In this document: piece after piece, positions 10,839-22,607 of the stretch
How positions within the stretch are numbered: the first letter of the stretch is position 1
Layout: each line of letters begins with the position of its first letter
Origin: Trichosphaerium sp. ATCC 40318
Lineage: Eukaryota > Discosea > Flabellinia > Trichosidae
Direction of reading: 5' to 3'
NCBI GenBank assembly: GCA_038496445.1
Contig: JALMLS010000030.1
Span: forward strand, 1 to 64,000
Length of the DNA stretch: 64,000 nt
Made by a program: the position numbers and the translations under genes
The notes under the pieces: model-generated
Seen by the model: the letters and a program-made list of their open reading frames with translations, nothing else
Database searches by the model: none
Told to the model about the DNA's origin: nothing

Positions 10839-13800
10839 TTACATCGGAGGTAATATAGGCGACAATTGTGATGCGTGCATTGTCTTTAGCATTAGCCAAA
10901 TATCAGCAAATCCAGGTCTATCATTTGGATTATGTTGTAAGCATGAGTTTTGAACTTCTTGTATTGGCGAAAAATGAACCCGAGGAAGCTTGAGCTTGTT
11001 TGAGTATACTAAAATTGCGACCTCTTGAGAAGAGTAGTCCTTGTACGGCAACGATCGGAAGAATAATTCATATCTGAAACAAACAGTAAGGTAAACATCA
11101 ACAACACTAGAACACAATTTGTAAACCACGTACAAGACAACACCAAACATCCAAACGTCACTCTTCTATATTTACGTGTTTAGTTTTTATCATTTTTTAG
11201 GATATAAGTATTGTCGTACTTTACTATAAATCCTTCCTGATTTTCCAGTTTTAATCATACACTCTGGTGCCATCCTGTTTAGTATAAAGGTTAGATAGGC
11301 TTGACGTAATTATCATTTGACTCGTACCATCTCACTGGACCTTCTGCTTGTGTTGTATGTGCGGCATCATCTCCTCCTCCGACTAGGGAACGAGAATATC
11401 CGAAATCGCTTTGCACAAAGTGAGTTTTTGAATGCAGTTTGCAAGAAAAGATCAATCTTACCTTATTTTTACATTGCATTCAGCTGATACGAGAATATTA
11501 CGGCACTAGATGAATGAAACAGTAAGAAAAAAACAAGAATAAGAGCACTTGAGTTAAGTAAAGTGATAAAATACTGAGCGAATCAACTTGATTTACGTAC
11601 AGCCAGGTCTCTACAAAAAAAGTCAATACACATAGTCAGTAAATGGAATGTACCTGTGGACGATCCCTTCCGCGTGTAAGTGCATCTATGAGTTTTTTTG
11701 GTTAATATATATTTTGGATATAAGGTGGTTTTTGTTCCTTACCATTCCTGATACAGTTCCCTAAACAGAAAGTAAGTTTCTATGTTTTGTAGCTTTGTTT
11801 CTGTACCTTTACTATTTTTACGATTTGCTTTCCACCTATTGTACAATCCTTGTCTTGTATAATATCTAACAGACTACCGCCTTGAACTAAAGAAAAAACA
11901 AAATAGGTTAGGTATGTACTAAGTAGGAATGTAAAGGAACTCACCAAATTCTGTACAAAGACAAACAGGGTTTGTAACCAATCCAAAAAACTAAGTTTCA
12001 ATATCAGAAAAGTAATGTTAGGTGACTTGATAGTGCGCACTTGAAGGACACTAGCATTAATTAGCAAGATCTTTTTAAGTAATTAGTTTTGCGTACTGTG
12101 GATGAGGACGTAGTTTAGTAAGTGTGATAGCCTCGCTCTTGAACTCTTTTAACTTATTTTGATCTATCTGCAACTGAAGCTTCTTTACTGCAACCTATTT
12201 TCTTAGTTTAATAAAAAACGTATCTCTCAACACATGTCTATCCTCGTACAATTGCACCACGCCATTGTGCCCTATAAACTGTACTATAGTCACCCTAATA
12301 TCGCAACAATAAGCATAAACACAAAAACACAAAAAACCAACAAAATCACGTGATAAAGAAATTATCACGTGCCTTCCCAATCTCAGATGAAATCTTTACT
12401 TGGTCTCCTTCCATAAACCAATAAGCGCTTTCACCTAGGGGATCATTATCAGCCAAAAAAATAAGGATACCTTCATCGAAAACACAAAAAAAACAAGTTC
12501 TTACGAAGGGTCTTTGCTTGTGCGTCTGGCTTTTCTTTTTCTAGTTTGGCGTCTGCTTCTTCTAGCTCTTTGACTAGTACCATCCTAGCATCCTCTGAAG
12601 CATCCAATTTCTGTTTTAAGAGTCTCTTGACACGTTTTAAATTAGCTAATTTCTTTTCTAGTTTTTCTATCTCTAGCATATAATCTTTATCCTTGCTCTT
12701 ATCAATTTGAGGTGCTTCAGTCCCAGTAAGTTTTTGTTTTTCAACGTTAACGTCTGGAGGAGTGAACAAATCAGGTGTTGAGAATATACCAGCGTAAGAC
12801 TTCTTCCTCCCTAATCAGATGAGAAACAGGTTAAAAGGGATAAGAACAGTACTTGATACTGGTGAACAATTTCGAGGTGGTCTTTTCGGAGAACTCTTTT
12901 TTGAACCCGATGATCCTGATTCTGTTTCTTCGTCTATTATTCCAGCAGCAGCGTTCTTTAAATGTATGCGATTACGAACTATATCACTCGGTCTCAATGG
13001 CGATGTTGGTTGCAAATCTGGTCCTACTTTTAAGGACTTTGCTTGTTCATATAACTCCTCTAGATTTGCTGGAGGTTCCTCACCACCAAGGTAGTAAGCA
13101 TCGTTAACTTTTTGTAATTCTCTCAGCTCCTTTGGTGAAAATGAAGCCAATAACTCTTGATAATTCTCGTATCCTTCGAATAATGAGCCGTACTGTGTTT
13201 GTTCTGTAAACAAAGTGAGACAGTCAGCATGGAAAGCGCGAAAGTGAAAAAAAGAAAAGAAAAAAAAAAAGGTCAAAAAATTTGGAAAAAGTCGTTACTT
13301 TGTTCAAGTGACATTGTTGGTAAAAATAAATAATCCTCATCACTAGGTAGAGCCACAAGATTACCAATAGTCCTTGATCGACGCCGATCTCTAAAATATC
13401 CCATGTCATAACCCTTTCACAAACAATTGAAGAACAATCTTTTTTTTTTTCAAAACGAAAACTTACGCTAGTACACTATCATCATTACTCCTACTTCCAC
13501 CAATTTTAAATTTTGATGTTCCGTTTACTATTGTTATGATTATTAATGTATAAAATGATAAAATAAAGGTAAATCAAGATCATAAAAAAATTATTTGTTT
13601 TTTTATCGAAATTTCACGAACGCACTTTTTGATAATCTAGCAGCGAGTCTGTATCTTTGTTTCTTCTGATTCAAAGCGTATGCGACAAGCCCTAACGAAA
13701 GTTTATTTAATAAATATTATTAAACTATACTCATCAACACCAAAACCCGTACCAGGATGAATAGACGCTTTCCTAAAAGTATGGCATGAGCGCGAAGAAA

Positions 13801-14207
13801 AAAAGCAAGACACTTGCAAAAAAAAAACGGACTTAAAAAATATAAACGTCACGTGCGCTGTAGTACCTCGTTCTTTGAGTACCACCAGACCATTCAACAT
13901 TTCCTGAACTATCTTGAGACTCTTTTCTCAAAGATTGAGAATCCATTGAAGTCTCTTCATCCTCGTGAATAGAGAGCGTAGAAGAAGACGATTTATTGGA
14001 TATTGCTGGCTGATTATTTTTCGGTGCACGTGGTAGCGCCTTCACACCGTGCGTGGGACGTCCAGAAGTGGGTGAGCGGCTGTTTTTCGGCGTCATCATG
14101 GTATTAGAAGGAGTATCAAATACATCAGTAGGCTTTGAGCGTTTTTTTTTTCCTTTCTTTTGTTTAACGCCAAGAAACTGCCTACCTCCCTCCTTCCACT
14201 TCTTCAT
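10839..14207 (-). CDS. Tyrosine-kinase-like protein kinase with long N-terminal region
   Basis: Many exons read from ATG 14207 (MKKWKEGGRQFLGVKQKKGK, basic, then Ser/Pro-rich). About 13280-12815 has an acidic/Ser-rich linker (ELLASFSPKELRELQKV). About 12740-12500 has a coiled coil (LEIEKLEKKLANLKRVKRLL). The kinase domain starts at IGKGDYSTVYRAQWRG (glycine loop, about 12380-12245). VAVKK (12194) gives the ATP-binding lysine. HRDLACRN is split over three exons including a 10-nt micro-exon (11601-11610). DFGYSRSLVGG is at about 11410, followed by GPVRW/MAPE and the final HNPNDRPGF before the stop at 10839. HRDLA.RN with RWMAPE is typical of TK/TKL kinases. The substrate is unknown. One intron (12295-12372) seems to use a GC donor. 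The N-terminal exon chain is less certain than the kinase part. Confidence 0.8.
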
Positions 14208-15118
14208 TGTTGTAATCTTGAATAAGTAGCGCTCGGCACTAGCGTTTATTTGGAACTAATTACGAAAAAACGTGACCATGTACTAAATCTGGGTCTAAGG
14301 TCGGATTTTAGTTCAGTAGTTATGTTAACTTTGTTATTTATACCATAATTGGTTACAGATTGGGTTGTTTTGAAGTAACGTAGTTTAATGTCATGAACCA
14401 CAGAAAAACGGTTGTACTTAAAAACTGCACGAGCATCCAACAAGCGTGCTGGATACAACCACACGAAATTTCGTGCTAAAGAATCTTTCTTGTGAAAAGT
14501 CAATTGTTGCTTGTCCTCCAACTAAAGCCAGCCACAAATATTCGAAACAGATTAGCCATCGGCTATGAAAAATGGAGACATGTAATTTCAATGCCTTTGA
14601 ATTTGTAACAAAGAGTCTTCGTACTTTTTGATAAGATACTTTAGCTGGTTTTAACTGGCTACTATTTGAACTTTATCCGTCTATAGCCGATAACTGCCCA
14701 CTTAGTATTTTAATAATACATGAGAACAATAAAAGTTAACTGTCCTTACCTGAGCTACAACATGCCCTACAGGCTGACATACTTTTTAATTCTTGAATCA
14801 TTCTTAAGTTTATAGCTTTTCTTTCGCGCCACTTTCTTCATAGTTGCAACGTGTCATATACATGTGTCACGTGATCACTCAGATTACTTATACTTATATC
14901 TTCATGGATTATTGCTATGCGAAGGCTCCATACTAATTCTGTGCCGTGTTTTAAGTTAGCAGCTTAATCGTTCAGTTAATTAAACAAGATTTAACTAGTT
15001 ACACAAGCGTTACAACATCTCCTACACAACGTATCTTTAATCATAATGCTTATTACGGGTGCGTACGGGCTTAATATGCTCTTTTTACATACAAGTATAT
15101 CATTTTACATGTTAAAAA
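14208..15118. other. Spacer with one unassigned minus-strand reading frame
   Basis: A minus-strand frame of 92 codons (14521-14246) has no ATG start, no close match that I recognise, and could be an exon of an unrecognised gene. The rest is A/T-rich. A TCACGTGA octamer lies at 14867-14874. Confidence 0.4.
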
Positions 15119-16022
15119 TACCACAATCTATCAAAAAAGGCTGCAACTAGCACTCATTTTACGACATCTCTTGAGAGAACAGGCGTATGGCTTCGTTGGT
15201 TCGATGACGGGAGTATAAGGGAAGAGTACTGGAATACTGGTGTTTGCAAAGAGTACCTCAAAGATGGTTCAGTGTGTCTAATATACAGACAAGTTAACAG
15301 TGTTAAAAACGGTAAACAATATTCCAATAACTTTCAGGTTCTAAGAAACATGGTGAATACAAAGAGTGGCACGAAAATGGACAAATAAGAATGCAGTCAA
15401 CTATGGTAAATGACAAAATCGATGGCAAGTGGAAGGAATGGCATACAAACGGGCAACTAAAATATGACTGCATTGCAGACCAAGGAAAGGAAGAAGGCAA
15501 GATAATAGAGTATCATGATAATGGCAGAGTATTATATGACAGTTTTCTCAAAGATGGTGTTAAGCAAGGTTTATCCAAGAAGTGGTATCAGAATGGCCAA
15601 CTGTCTTTCGAATGTAATCATGTTAATGGATCAATTCATGGTGTCTTAAAGAGGTGGTATGAGAAAGGTAGAATCAAGACAACATGCCCATTTATACATG
15701 GGAAAAAACAAGGTGAATGGAAGTTCTGGCATGACGTTAGTAGTGGGCAATTAATGCTATACAACATTTTGAAAATGGTATCAGAACAAGCTTTTGTCAA
15801 TGGTACGAAGACTGGACGATAAAAACACAGTATAATCATAGAAGCGTGAATCAAGCATACTATCACTATGATAGATTTGGTAATAGCACTGGATTTGACA
15901 TGTATGATTGATCAGATGATAATCCATCTGAACTGAAGAAGATACGCAAAGAAATAGTTTCTAGAATCAATGCAGAAAAAGAACAAGTCACAGAAACCAA
16001 ATTGCAATTAGTACTAAGGTAA
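15119..16022 (+). pseudogene. Decayed MORN_2 repeat gene
   Basis: Repeats of the type EWHENGQI and KWYQNGQLSFEC run from about 15190 to 15830, closely like those at 8133-8982. A 26-nt intron (15312-15337) is needed to join VKNG to SKKHGEYKEWH. Near 15755 the MORN-like reading moves to another frame (from GQLMLY to HFENGIRTSFCQWYEDW), which looks like a one-base deletion; a weak 62-nt intron is the alternative. A 36-nt intron (15875-15910) would remove the TGA at 15909 and lead to DDNPSELKKIRKEIVSRINA, ending at TAA 16020-16022. No good start codon or F-box is seen upstream. It is either a pseudogene or a gene with unusual splicing. Confidence 0.55.
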
Positions 16023-16224
16023 CTGCGCTGTCAAATAAAAAAGTCAACGCAAGGTGCCCCTATATCAATACAGTAAAGTAACGGTTACTCAGTTTGAGGA
16101 TATGTGAAGCCTACTAGCAAAGAAAGTACCTTCATGCAATAACGTAAAAGTTGTGTTTAACCAAGTCAGTTTTCTAGGCCAAAAGGGTAGATAGTTATCT
16201 TTTTTATTTGCTTATAAATGTAAT

Positions 16225-18761
16225 CTAGTATCCATGATGGTACCCAATTTCATCAAACAAACTTCTGCACGTGTCACTCTTCCAGTCTTTGAAAAACGAT
16301 ATTAGAAAAAAAAATCAACAAATACAACAATATAAAAACGTACTACTTGTCAAAGATACTTGTGGTGTATCGAATACAATGGCTGGTCTTTGTCCTTCGT
16401 TGAATAGTGGCCATTCTAATGGAACGGGCATAGGTTTATTTGGGTTTCCGCTTATTATGAAATTGCCAAAATACGTTACAAGGTTTCTAAGTGTCTCAAT
16501 TAATTCACAACATTTGAAGAAAAAAAACTGAGTTTGGGGTCAGATACTGCTATGAGCTCTTTTAACTATCGGAATTGTTCCGCCAGAGTTTTAAGTGTCC
16601 ATAAAAACTGACTATACGAAGCTTATCGCGTACTTGGAAAGGGTATCTTCATCTTTGTAAAGTTGAATCCAACAGCTGGAACAAGATTCGCACTATGCTA
16701 ACAGAAGGTAAGTTCAACAAGAAACTAGGTTTTTTCGCTCACAAATAGTATTGGGAGTTCAGCGCCATGACACACGTGACCAATACAATGAGTATACCTA
16801 TGAAAAATATCTTAACAACAAAATTGTTCTTAAAGCATGTGATTCTCACCTTGGTCCCCAGGCATCAAATGATAGTGGATGTGCGTACTACAAGGTATTA
16901 GTTTGTACTAGATTACAGCGATTTTAGAGGTACCTCATAATAGTATACTTGACCAGGAGAACGTGAAGCAATAGCACTTGTTGCATTTTGTTGTGAACAA
17001 GCAAAAATATAATCAGTACCAAGTTTGGCTAACTGTGGCCTCTTATCTCCAACAAATGGTTTTGGTGGGTACTTCTCAAGAACTCTAGCAGCATCAAGTC
17101 CAAATATTGCTGTCAATCCAGCAACGTACTAAACAAGCAGTTAGGCGATGTAAACAAAAATAGCAAGGACGTACTTCAGCATCGTTTACAGTAAAGTTAA
17201 GAGACTAAACAGTAACATTAGAATTATGGATAGCACAAACTCAACTTATCATTAACAAGAAATATGTTTGTTTCGAGAAGAAATAGCACGTGATAATATT
17301 ACCAAGGCCAATACGTAATTTGTTGAAAAGTTGGTAAAAAAAAAGTAGATGAAGTATTACCAGGTAAATAAACGGTACTGCTTCTTCACTGACATCACCA
17401 ATGATAGTAGGAATTTTATGATAGTTTCCTGATAGAAAAGCGTAATAAGGGTCCTGAGGCACTTCATCTCCATCAACTGCTATTGTCCAAGGATAAAACA
17501 GCTCAAGAATATGAGTAACGTCATGAAGAGTATCCTTGTTGAACTTGACTTCAGCAGCAACAATATCCGCAACATCCTTGCTTCGCAAACACTCAATGTT
17601 GTCTTCGCATTTAAGGAATCCCAGAAAAGTAGCGCCATCCTCTTGAATACGAGACAACGGCCTTTTTTTGGAGTTAACAGGTTGATCAAAAAGGTTTTCT
17701 TTCTTTTTTCTTCTTTTTCTGACGTACTTCATAGGTAATGTAACAGGGTTACTCATAATGATAGCTTTTTGGAAAAGACCTCTTGAATAAGGAGAAGTTA
17801 AATGTCCAGCTATTGAACTTGCACCTAGTCGTTGTCAACAAAGTTTCTCAAAAAAAAAAAAAAAGCTCCTCCAACCTGCGCTCTGTCCAACAACTGTTAT
17901 GTCACTTGGGTTACCTCCAAACGCTGCAATGTTCTATATTTTAATTAGATATTTTACAACACAATAGCGTACTTTAATCACCCATTTCATAGCGAGCCTT
18001 TGATCACGAAAACCGTAGTTACCCTGTAAAGTTTTAAATTAGCTCAAAAACAAATCGTTTGTCTTGTTTACCTTTAGCGTATCCTTTGTCGCTATCCATC
18101 CCAAGGCACCCAATCTATAATTTATAGTAATCACTATGACACCAGTAGTATTTGCAATGAATCTACCATCATAAAGAGTCGTTCCAGATGTTCCCTTTCA
18201 ATAACTTTAGTACACGAGAAAAAACTACTGGGCACTGTTTACCTGCTGGAAATTGCCACCTGGTAATAAATCATTAGTGTTGGTATTACTTTAAACGATA
18301 CCTACCTGGTATCCATATCATCACAGGTGCCGGTTTTTGGATATCCAACGGTGTGAAGATGTTCAAATAAAGGCAATCCTCACTCTGCACTGTAGGGCAA
18401 GTGTCTATAAAAACAGTCAAGCGAAGAAAAAACAAAAATAGCGCACGTGGAGGCAAATAGCATGATTGTGGACAACCTGGCCTATAAAACGTTCCATCCC
18501 ATATGGAAGGTTGCCATGCTGGTACAGGCTCTGGATTAGCCCATCTAAGGTCGCCTACTGGTGGAGCAGCGTATGGTACGCCCTATTTATTGTAATTTTT
18601 AGCCAAAAGTTAAACGGCGCGTTATGTACCTTGAAAGATCTATGGGTGTCATCAGATGTACCTTCTATAATACCTAAACCTGGTATGTTTACTACTTCTG
18701 ATGAAATGACAATGGTAGCTAGAATGAGCGTAAATAGGGCTCGTGATGTTGTTGAAGCCAT
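16225..18761 (-). CDS. Type B carboxylesterase / cholinesterase-like hydrolase, secreted
   Basis: ATG 18761 starts a signal peptide (MASTTSRALFTLILATIVIS), followed by the family's GVPYAAPPVGDLRW block (18575-18520), EDC, and NYRLGALGW. The nucleophile elbow NPSDITVVGQSAG (about 17915-17872) has GQSAG in place of the commoner GESAG. The C-terminal exons carry YAHPLSFDAWGP (about 16895-16850), the catalytic-histidine motif CHGAELPILF (about 16780-16750), then FGNFIISGNPN and a last exon ending GYHHGY at TAG 16225-16227. All three blocks expected of an active alpha/beta hydrolase of this family are therefore present. It should cleave carboxylic esters outside the cell or in the lysosome; the substrate is not readable. 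At least ten short introns. CACGTG occurs in introns (17287, 18444), in the exon carrying the histidine (16773) and 22 bp before the ATG (18784). Confidence 0.88.
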
Positions 18762-19048
18762 GATTGTCGTTAGAAAGTTCAGTCACGTGTTTTATTGAAC
18801 GAACAGTTAAGTTTATAGCAAGGTTACAAATTTGCGCTGGTTCTATGTCACGTGACCCAACGTGGAATCGTGGCAGGTAAAACTTTTCGAATGAGGGCAG
18901 TTGGCCCAGTTCAAAACACGCCTGCATTTCATCAAACTAAGTGCGAAGAAGCAATTGTTTATTTGGACTGTAGAGAGGAAATACGTCGTGAATAACAAAG
19001 TTGACCGCTTTAACGGTTGAGGTTGCTTCTTTGTACTGTTTGGCTATA
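18762..19048. promoter_or_regulatory. Divergent promoter region between esterase and NOSIP
   Basis: This 287-bp spacer separates two divergently read genes. It holds CACGTG at 18784-18789 and the full palindrome TCACGTGA at 18848-18855. By position these could be bHLH-type binding sites (E/G-box), but the motif is just as common inside genes of this window, so the regulatory reading is weak. Confidence 0.4.
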
Positions 19049-20459
19049 ATGAGTAAGCACTCACGCAATAATAACCATGGTTCTGTGTTTACATACCATG
19101 AGAGAAGACTCGTTGCCAAAGAAAACGGAACTTTGGCTGAGGTATGCGTTTTATTGTTTATAAATACGTATTGGCGTAATTGCTCACTCATATAAAGCGT
19201 TTGGGTTCAGACTCGCAAAAACCGTTTGAATGCTGTTTTCTCTGTATAAACCCTGTAATTACGCCTCTTGCCAGGTACAATACGCTAATTACTCAATTTT
19301 AGCTGTTTTACATTTTTTAACTCATTATTAGCCCTTACGGATTCATCTACTGTAAACGCTGTATCTACGAGAGCCTATTAGAACAAAAAAAACAAATTAA
19401 AGCACAATTTAAAGCATACAAATTGCAAAAAGAGGCTGCAAGGGTACGTCAACGCCATTTTATACCATAAACAACCGTCCAAAGCGATAAAACCATAAAA
19501 ACGCCTGAAAATTAGATTTGCCGATTACACCTAACTTTTCTTCAGGCCAAACGTGAGCAAGAAGAAGATATTAAAGAAGCTAAGGAAGTGGCAGCATTTG
19601 AGAGATCAATGATCGGCTTGGCCAAGAAGAAAACGATTGTAAGACCTTGCTGCCTTTTTTTTTTTTCGAAATTTCAAAAAACATCAAATTTCAAGCTTGT
19701 GTAGACGCTTCTTGTTATTTGGTTTTCGTAATCTTTATCCACATATATTTGGGTATATTTATAGAGTAATCTAATGAGGTGTCATGTAGGAAAAAGCAAA
19801 TTTGAAGCATAATTTTTGGTTACCTTCACAAGCACCAGATGCAGTCACTACAGTTATTAAGAAACCTTCAAAAAAGACAGTAGATCCAATGTGTGGTAAA
19901 CCGCTAAGGTATAGTAATCTTCGTACATCATAAAACCCAAAAACAAGCCAAAACAACAACCGAAAGCAAAAAATCATAAATTCTGGTTTTTTATGTTTTT
20001 GAAGTTTGCCATCGTGATGGTTTCGTAGGTTAAAGGATTTGATTAAAGTACATCTAACACCTGTACCAAAAGACGAAAATGATGGTCCTATTACTGCTGG
20101 ATTATATCAATGCCCGCTATCGAATAAAACATTAAAGAATGGTCAAAAAATAGGATTACTTAAACCTTCGGGTGAAGTTATGCTTAAGAACGTTATAGAC
20201 AAGTTCGTACTTCCGGAAGGTATTGACCCTGTAACCAATAAGAAAATAGAAGAAGGTGATATTATATGGCTCAAAACTGCAGGTAACTAAAGCTGTTTCA
20301 TTCGGCACAATTTAGTCATCAAAGAAAACATGTTATTTTCTTTCTCTTCCGGAAGTTTGTTTTGACAAACAATGTCATTCTAACTATTTTTAAGGTACTG
20401 GATTTTCTAGTAAAGGTAATGCAGAAGCGAAGCTAGCAAGGCCTGTAGCTTGGCTATAA
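19049..20459 (+). CDS. NOSIP: NOSIP-like U-box E3 ubiquitin ligase
   Basis: Exon 1 reads MSKHSRNNNHGSVFTYHERR, the conserved NOSIP start. Exon 2 begins at 19199 (RLGSDSQKPFECCFLCINP), then PYGFIYCKRCIYESLLEQKK forms the N-terminal U-box half, which in NOSIP is split from the rest of the U-box. A Lys/Glu-rich helix follows (REQEEDIKEAKEV). Then come FWLPSQAPD and the second half with CPLSNKTLKNGQKIGLLKPS, VDPVTNKKI-like EGIDPVTNKKIEEGDII, and the final GTGFSSKGNAEAKLARPVAW. The order and length match NOSIP throughout. In animals NOSIP is a nuclear E3 ligase that is also found with the spliceosome; in protists the spliceosomal role is the more likely one, which is inference. Stop TAA at 20457-20459. 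Confidence 0.92.
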
Positions 20460-20586
20460 GGCTAATTTGTACAAAGAAGTTAAAAAAAAAAGCAGTAAAG
20501 AAATTCAATAGGACTTAATTCCTTTTTTATTTATTGTGCGTTATGCTTAGTGCTCAGTGCGCTAGTAGTACTTTTATTATGTTCCT

Positions 20587-22037
20587 CTACCATTCTGTCA
20601 AGGTGCACTTTTGACCATATCCGAGTTCAGCGCCACCAGATTGAATATGATCAACCCCAGTAGTGAATGTTGCCTATTTTCAATCAGAATTAGGTTATTA
20701 TGATACCACTCGTTTCTTTTTAATTCCTGTACCTCGGCTGCAATGAACAGACATAGTTTCCCAGATTCAATGATAGTACCCATACGACCCATGTGCTGAG
20801 CCCTAAACAAAAACCAGTAAGTAAAACAATTTAAAAAAAGGAAGGTTGTTTGTCTTACCGTTCGCCAGACTTAATTGTTGCGTCCTTGTCTGCAGTCTTA
20901 GCAGCGTTTGTCTCCTGGTTATAGTATCAATAGATATAAATATGGCTCATATTATAGACAGTACCCATAATGGAGTCATAATGTTTCCAGGTGATACAAC
21001 ATTTACTCTCACTCCGTTTTGCGCTTCATCAACTGCAAGTGCCTAAACAACGAGACAAATCAATCAACTTTAACCATTGTGGTATCGAATACGGACTTTT
21101 GTAAATGATATGATAGCTCCTTTTGTTGCTACGTATGTGACGGCGCCTTTTTGACCCATTGAGCCAACCAAACTATTAAATAAAAGTCATTGGAGTTTTT
21201 CTTTGTGATACAAAAAAATTCGCTTTACTTTTCTTGCTGTACCTCGACATGTTTATAATATTTCCTTTTGTCTTACGCAAATGAGGTAAAGCATGTTTAC
21301 ACGCAACGAATATACTGAAGAAATTCAACTCAAACAAACTACGTGCGTCCTAAAAACCAAAAAAACGTGAGATTAAACCAACCAAAAAAAAGACTCCATA
21401 GTATACTCACCTCAATGCTGAATCCATCAATAGGGCTATTAGGTGGATGCCTAATAAAATGAAGAATAAGAATACTAAACTGCAAGTTTTTAAAAAGGGT
21501 AACACGTGACCAAATGAATATCGCACGTTTTCAAAGCGGTACAATACAAGCCAAAAAGTTTTTGGTTTTGTTACGTGTATTTTCAAAAAATCGAGATTAG
21601 TTTAAAGACGTACCAACCGGCGTTGTTGACTAGGCAATCTAACTGCCCGTATTTCTCCACTGTCACCTTTATGAGGTTCTCTACTTGAGCCATATCCGAG
21701 ATATCACATTTAACAAAAAAAGCCTCACCATGACCCTTTGCATTCAGCTCTTCTTGTAGTGCCTTACCCTCTTTCTCGTTTCTTGCACAGAATACAACTT
21801 TTGCGCCTGCGTTAACAAATACTCTACGAAACAGTTAATACTAACGTTAAATACATGTTTTATAGCGTCTAAAGCGTTTGTTAAACTATTTACCTTGTTA
21901 CACCTCCTCCTATGCCTTTAGTGCCTCCTGTAACTATGCATACCTTATCTTTATACCTAGACAACAGTTTTAGAGTGTTTATGTTGAAAAAACATCTTTC
22001 CTAACCTCGTATTTGGAACAAGCGTGTCAACCGACAT
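20587..22037 (-). CDS. Short-chain dehydrogenase/reductase, HSD17B14-like
   Basis: ATG 22037 gives MSVDTLVPNTRYKDKVCIVT, then the cofactor loop TGGTKGIGGGV. VFCARNEKEG follows at the site that selects NAD(H) or NADP(H), then NNAG, and the catalytic YVATKGAI (YxxxK) about 21170-21120. VSPGNIMTPLW follows, and the end TTGVDHIQSGGAELGYG is close to the classical end of 17-beta-HSD14 (retSDR3). The enzyme oxidises a hydroxyl group on a small lipid, steroid or sugar substrate in the cytosol; the substrate is not certain. About eight introns, including one with CACGTG at 21503. Stop at 20587-20589 (TGG TAG). Confidence 0.85.
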
Positions 22038-22607
22038 TGCGAAAACTTTTGTGAAAAAATACTACATTTTGACACTTAAAATCATTGGCCTTATGCTCAC
22101 GTTCACATTGTAATGCGTAGTTATAAGGAACTTAGCAATCAACAGGGCTACATTGTGGTACAATTGTGAAAACACGAGATATGACACGTTTTCTCCTTTA
22201 GGGCTTTTTGGCTTAGGGTGCTGTATGAGGTGACGTAAGTTTACATAACCAGCAGTTTCTGTTGTTTGGAACGGCGAATTCCAACTATGGTGAAAAACGC
22301 TGAAGAACATAAAGAGAAGTATCGTGTCGCGTTATACGTGCGTATGAGATGTCGTTAAAGCATTCAGTGCATTCATTCGTCATTTATCGACAACGCCTCT
22401 TGCTTTTTTGGTAAAGTACCATAAAAACAACTGTACGAAGGGTGTAATATAGTGTATTGTACTGACAGACATTGCAAAAAATAAAAAAACTTAAGACGTT
22501 CTCTCCCAAGTTCTCCACAAAAAAAAAGGGCTAAGCAACCACACAAGGCGTTGTACTCCAAAAATATTAAGTGTTGATAGCGAACTAAAAGGTGCTTTGA
22601 TGCTTTG
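22038..22607. other. Spacer with unassigned minus-strand frames
   Basis: Between two divergent genes. A minus-strand frame (22310-22062) of 82 codons ends in a hydrophobic run (FSQLYHNVALLIAKFLI), and an upstream ATG at about 22472 opens MSVSTIHYITPFVQLFLWYF. The two might be exons of a small membrane protein, but I could not join them in frame. No family recognised. Confidence 0.3.

Noticed and set aside
10623-10853. 76-codon plus-strand frame downstream of tRNA-Leu
   Set aside because: Low-complexity hydrophobic reading of T-rich DNA overlapping the 3' end of the kinase gene, with no family signal.
16225-16915. Carboxylesterase truncated before its catalytic histidine
   Set aside because: The stop at 16913 lies in an intron; further minus-strand exons down to 16225 complete the enzyme.
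16550-16930. A plus-strand F-box-like gene
   Set aside because: The same DNA on the minus strand encodes the C-terminal exons of the carboxylesterase (HPLSFDAWGP, CHGAELPILF), which is far stronger evidence.
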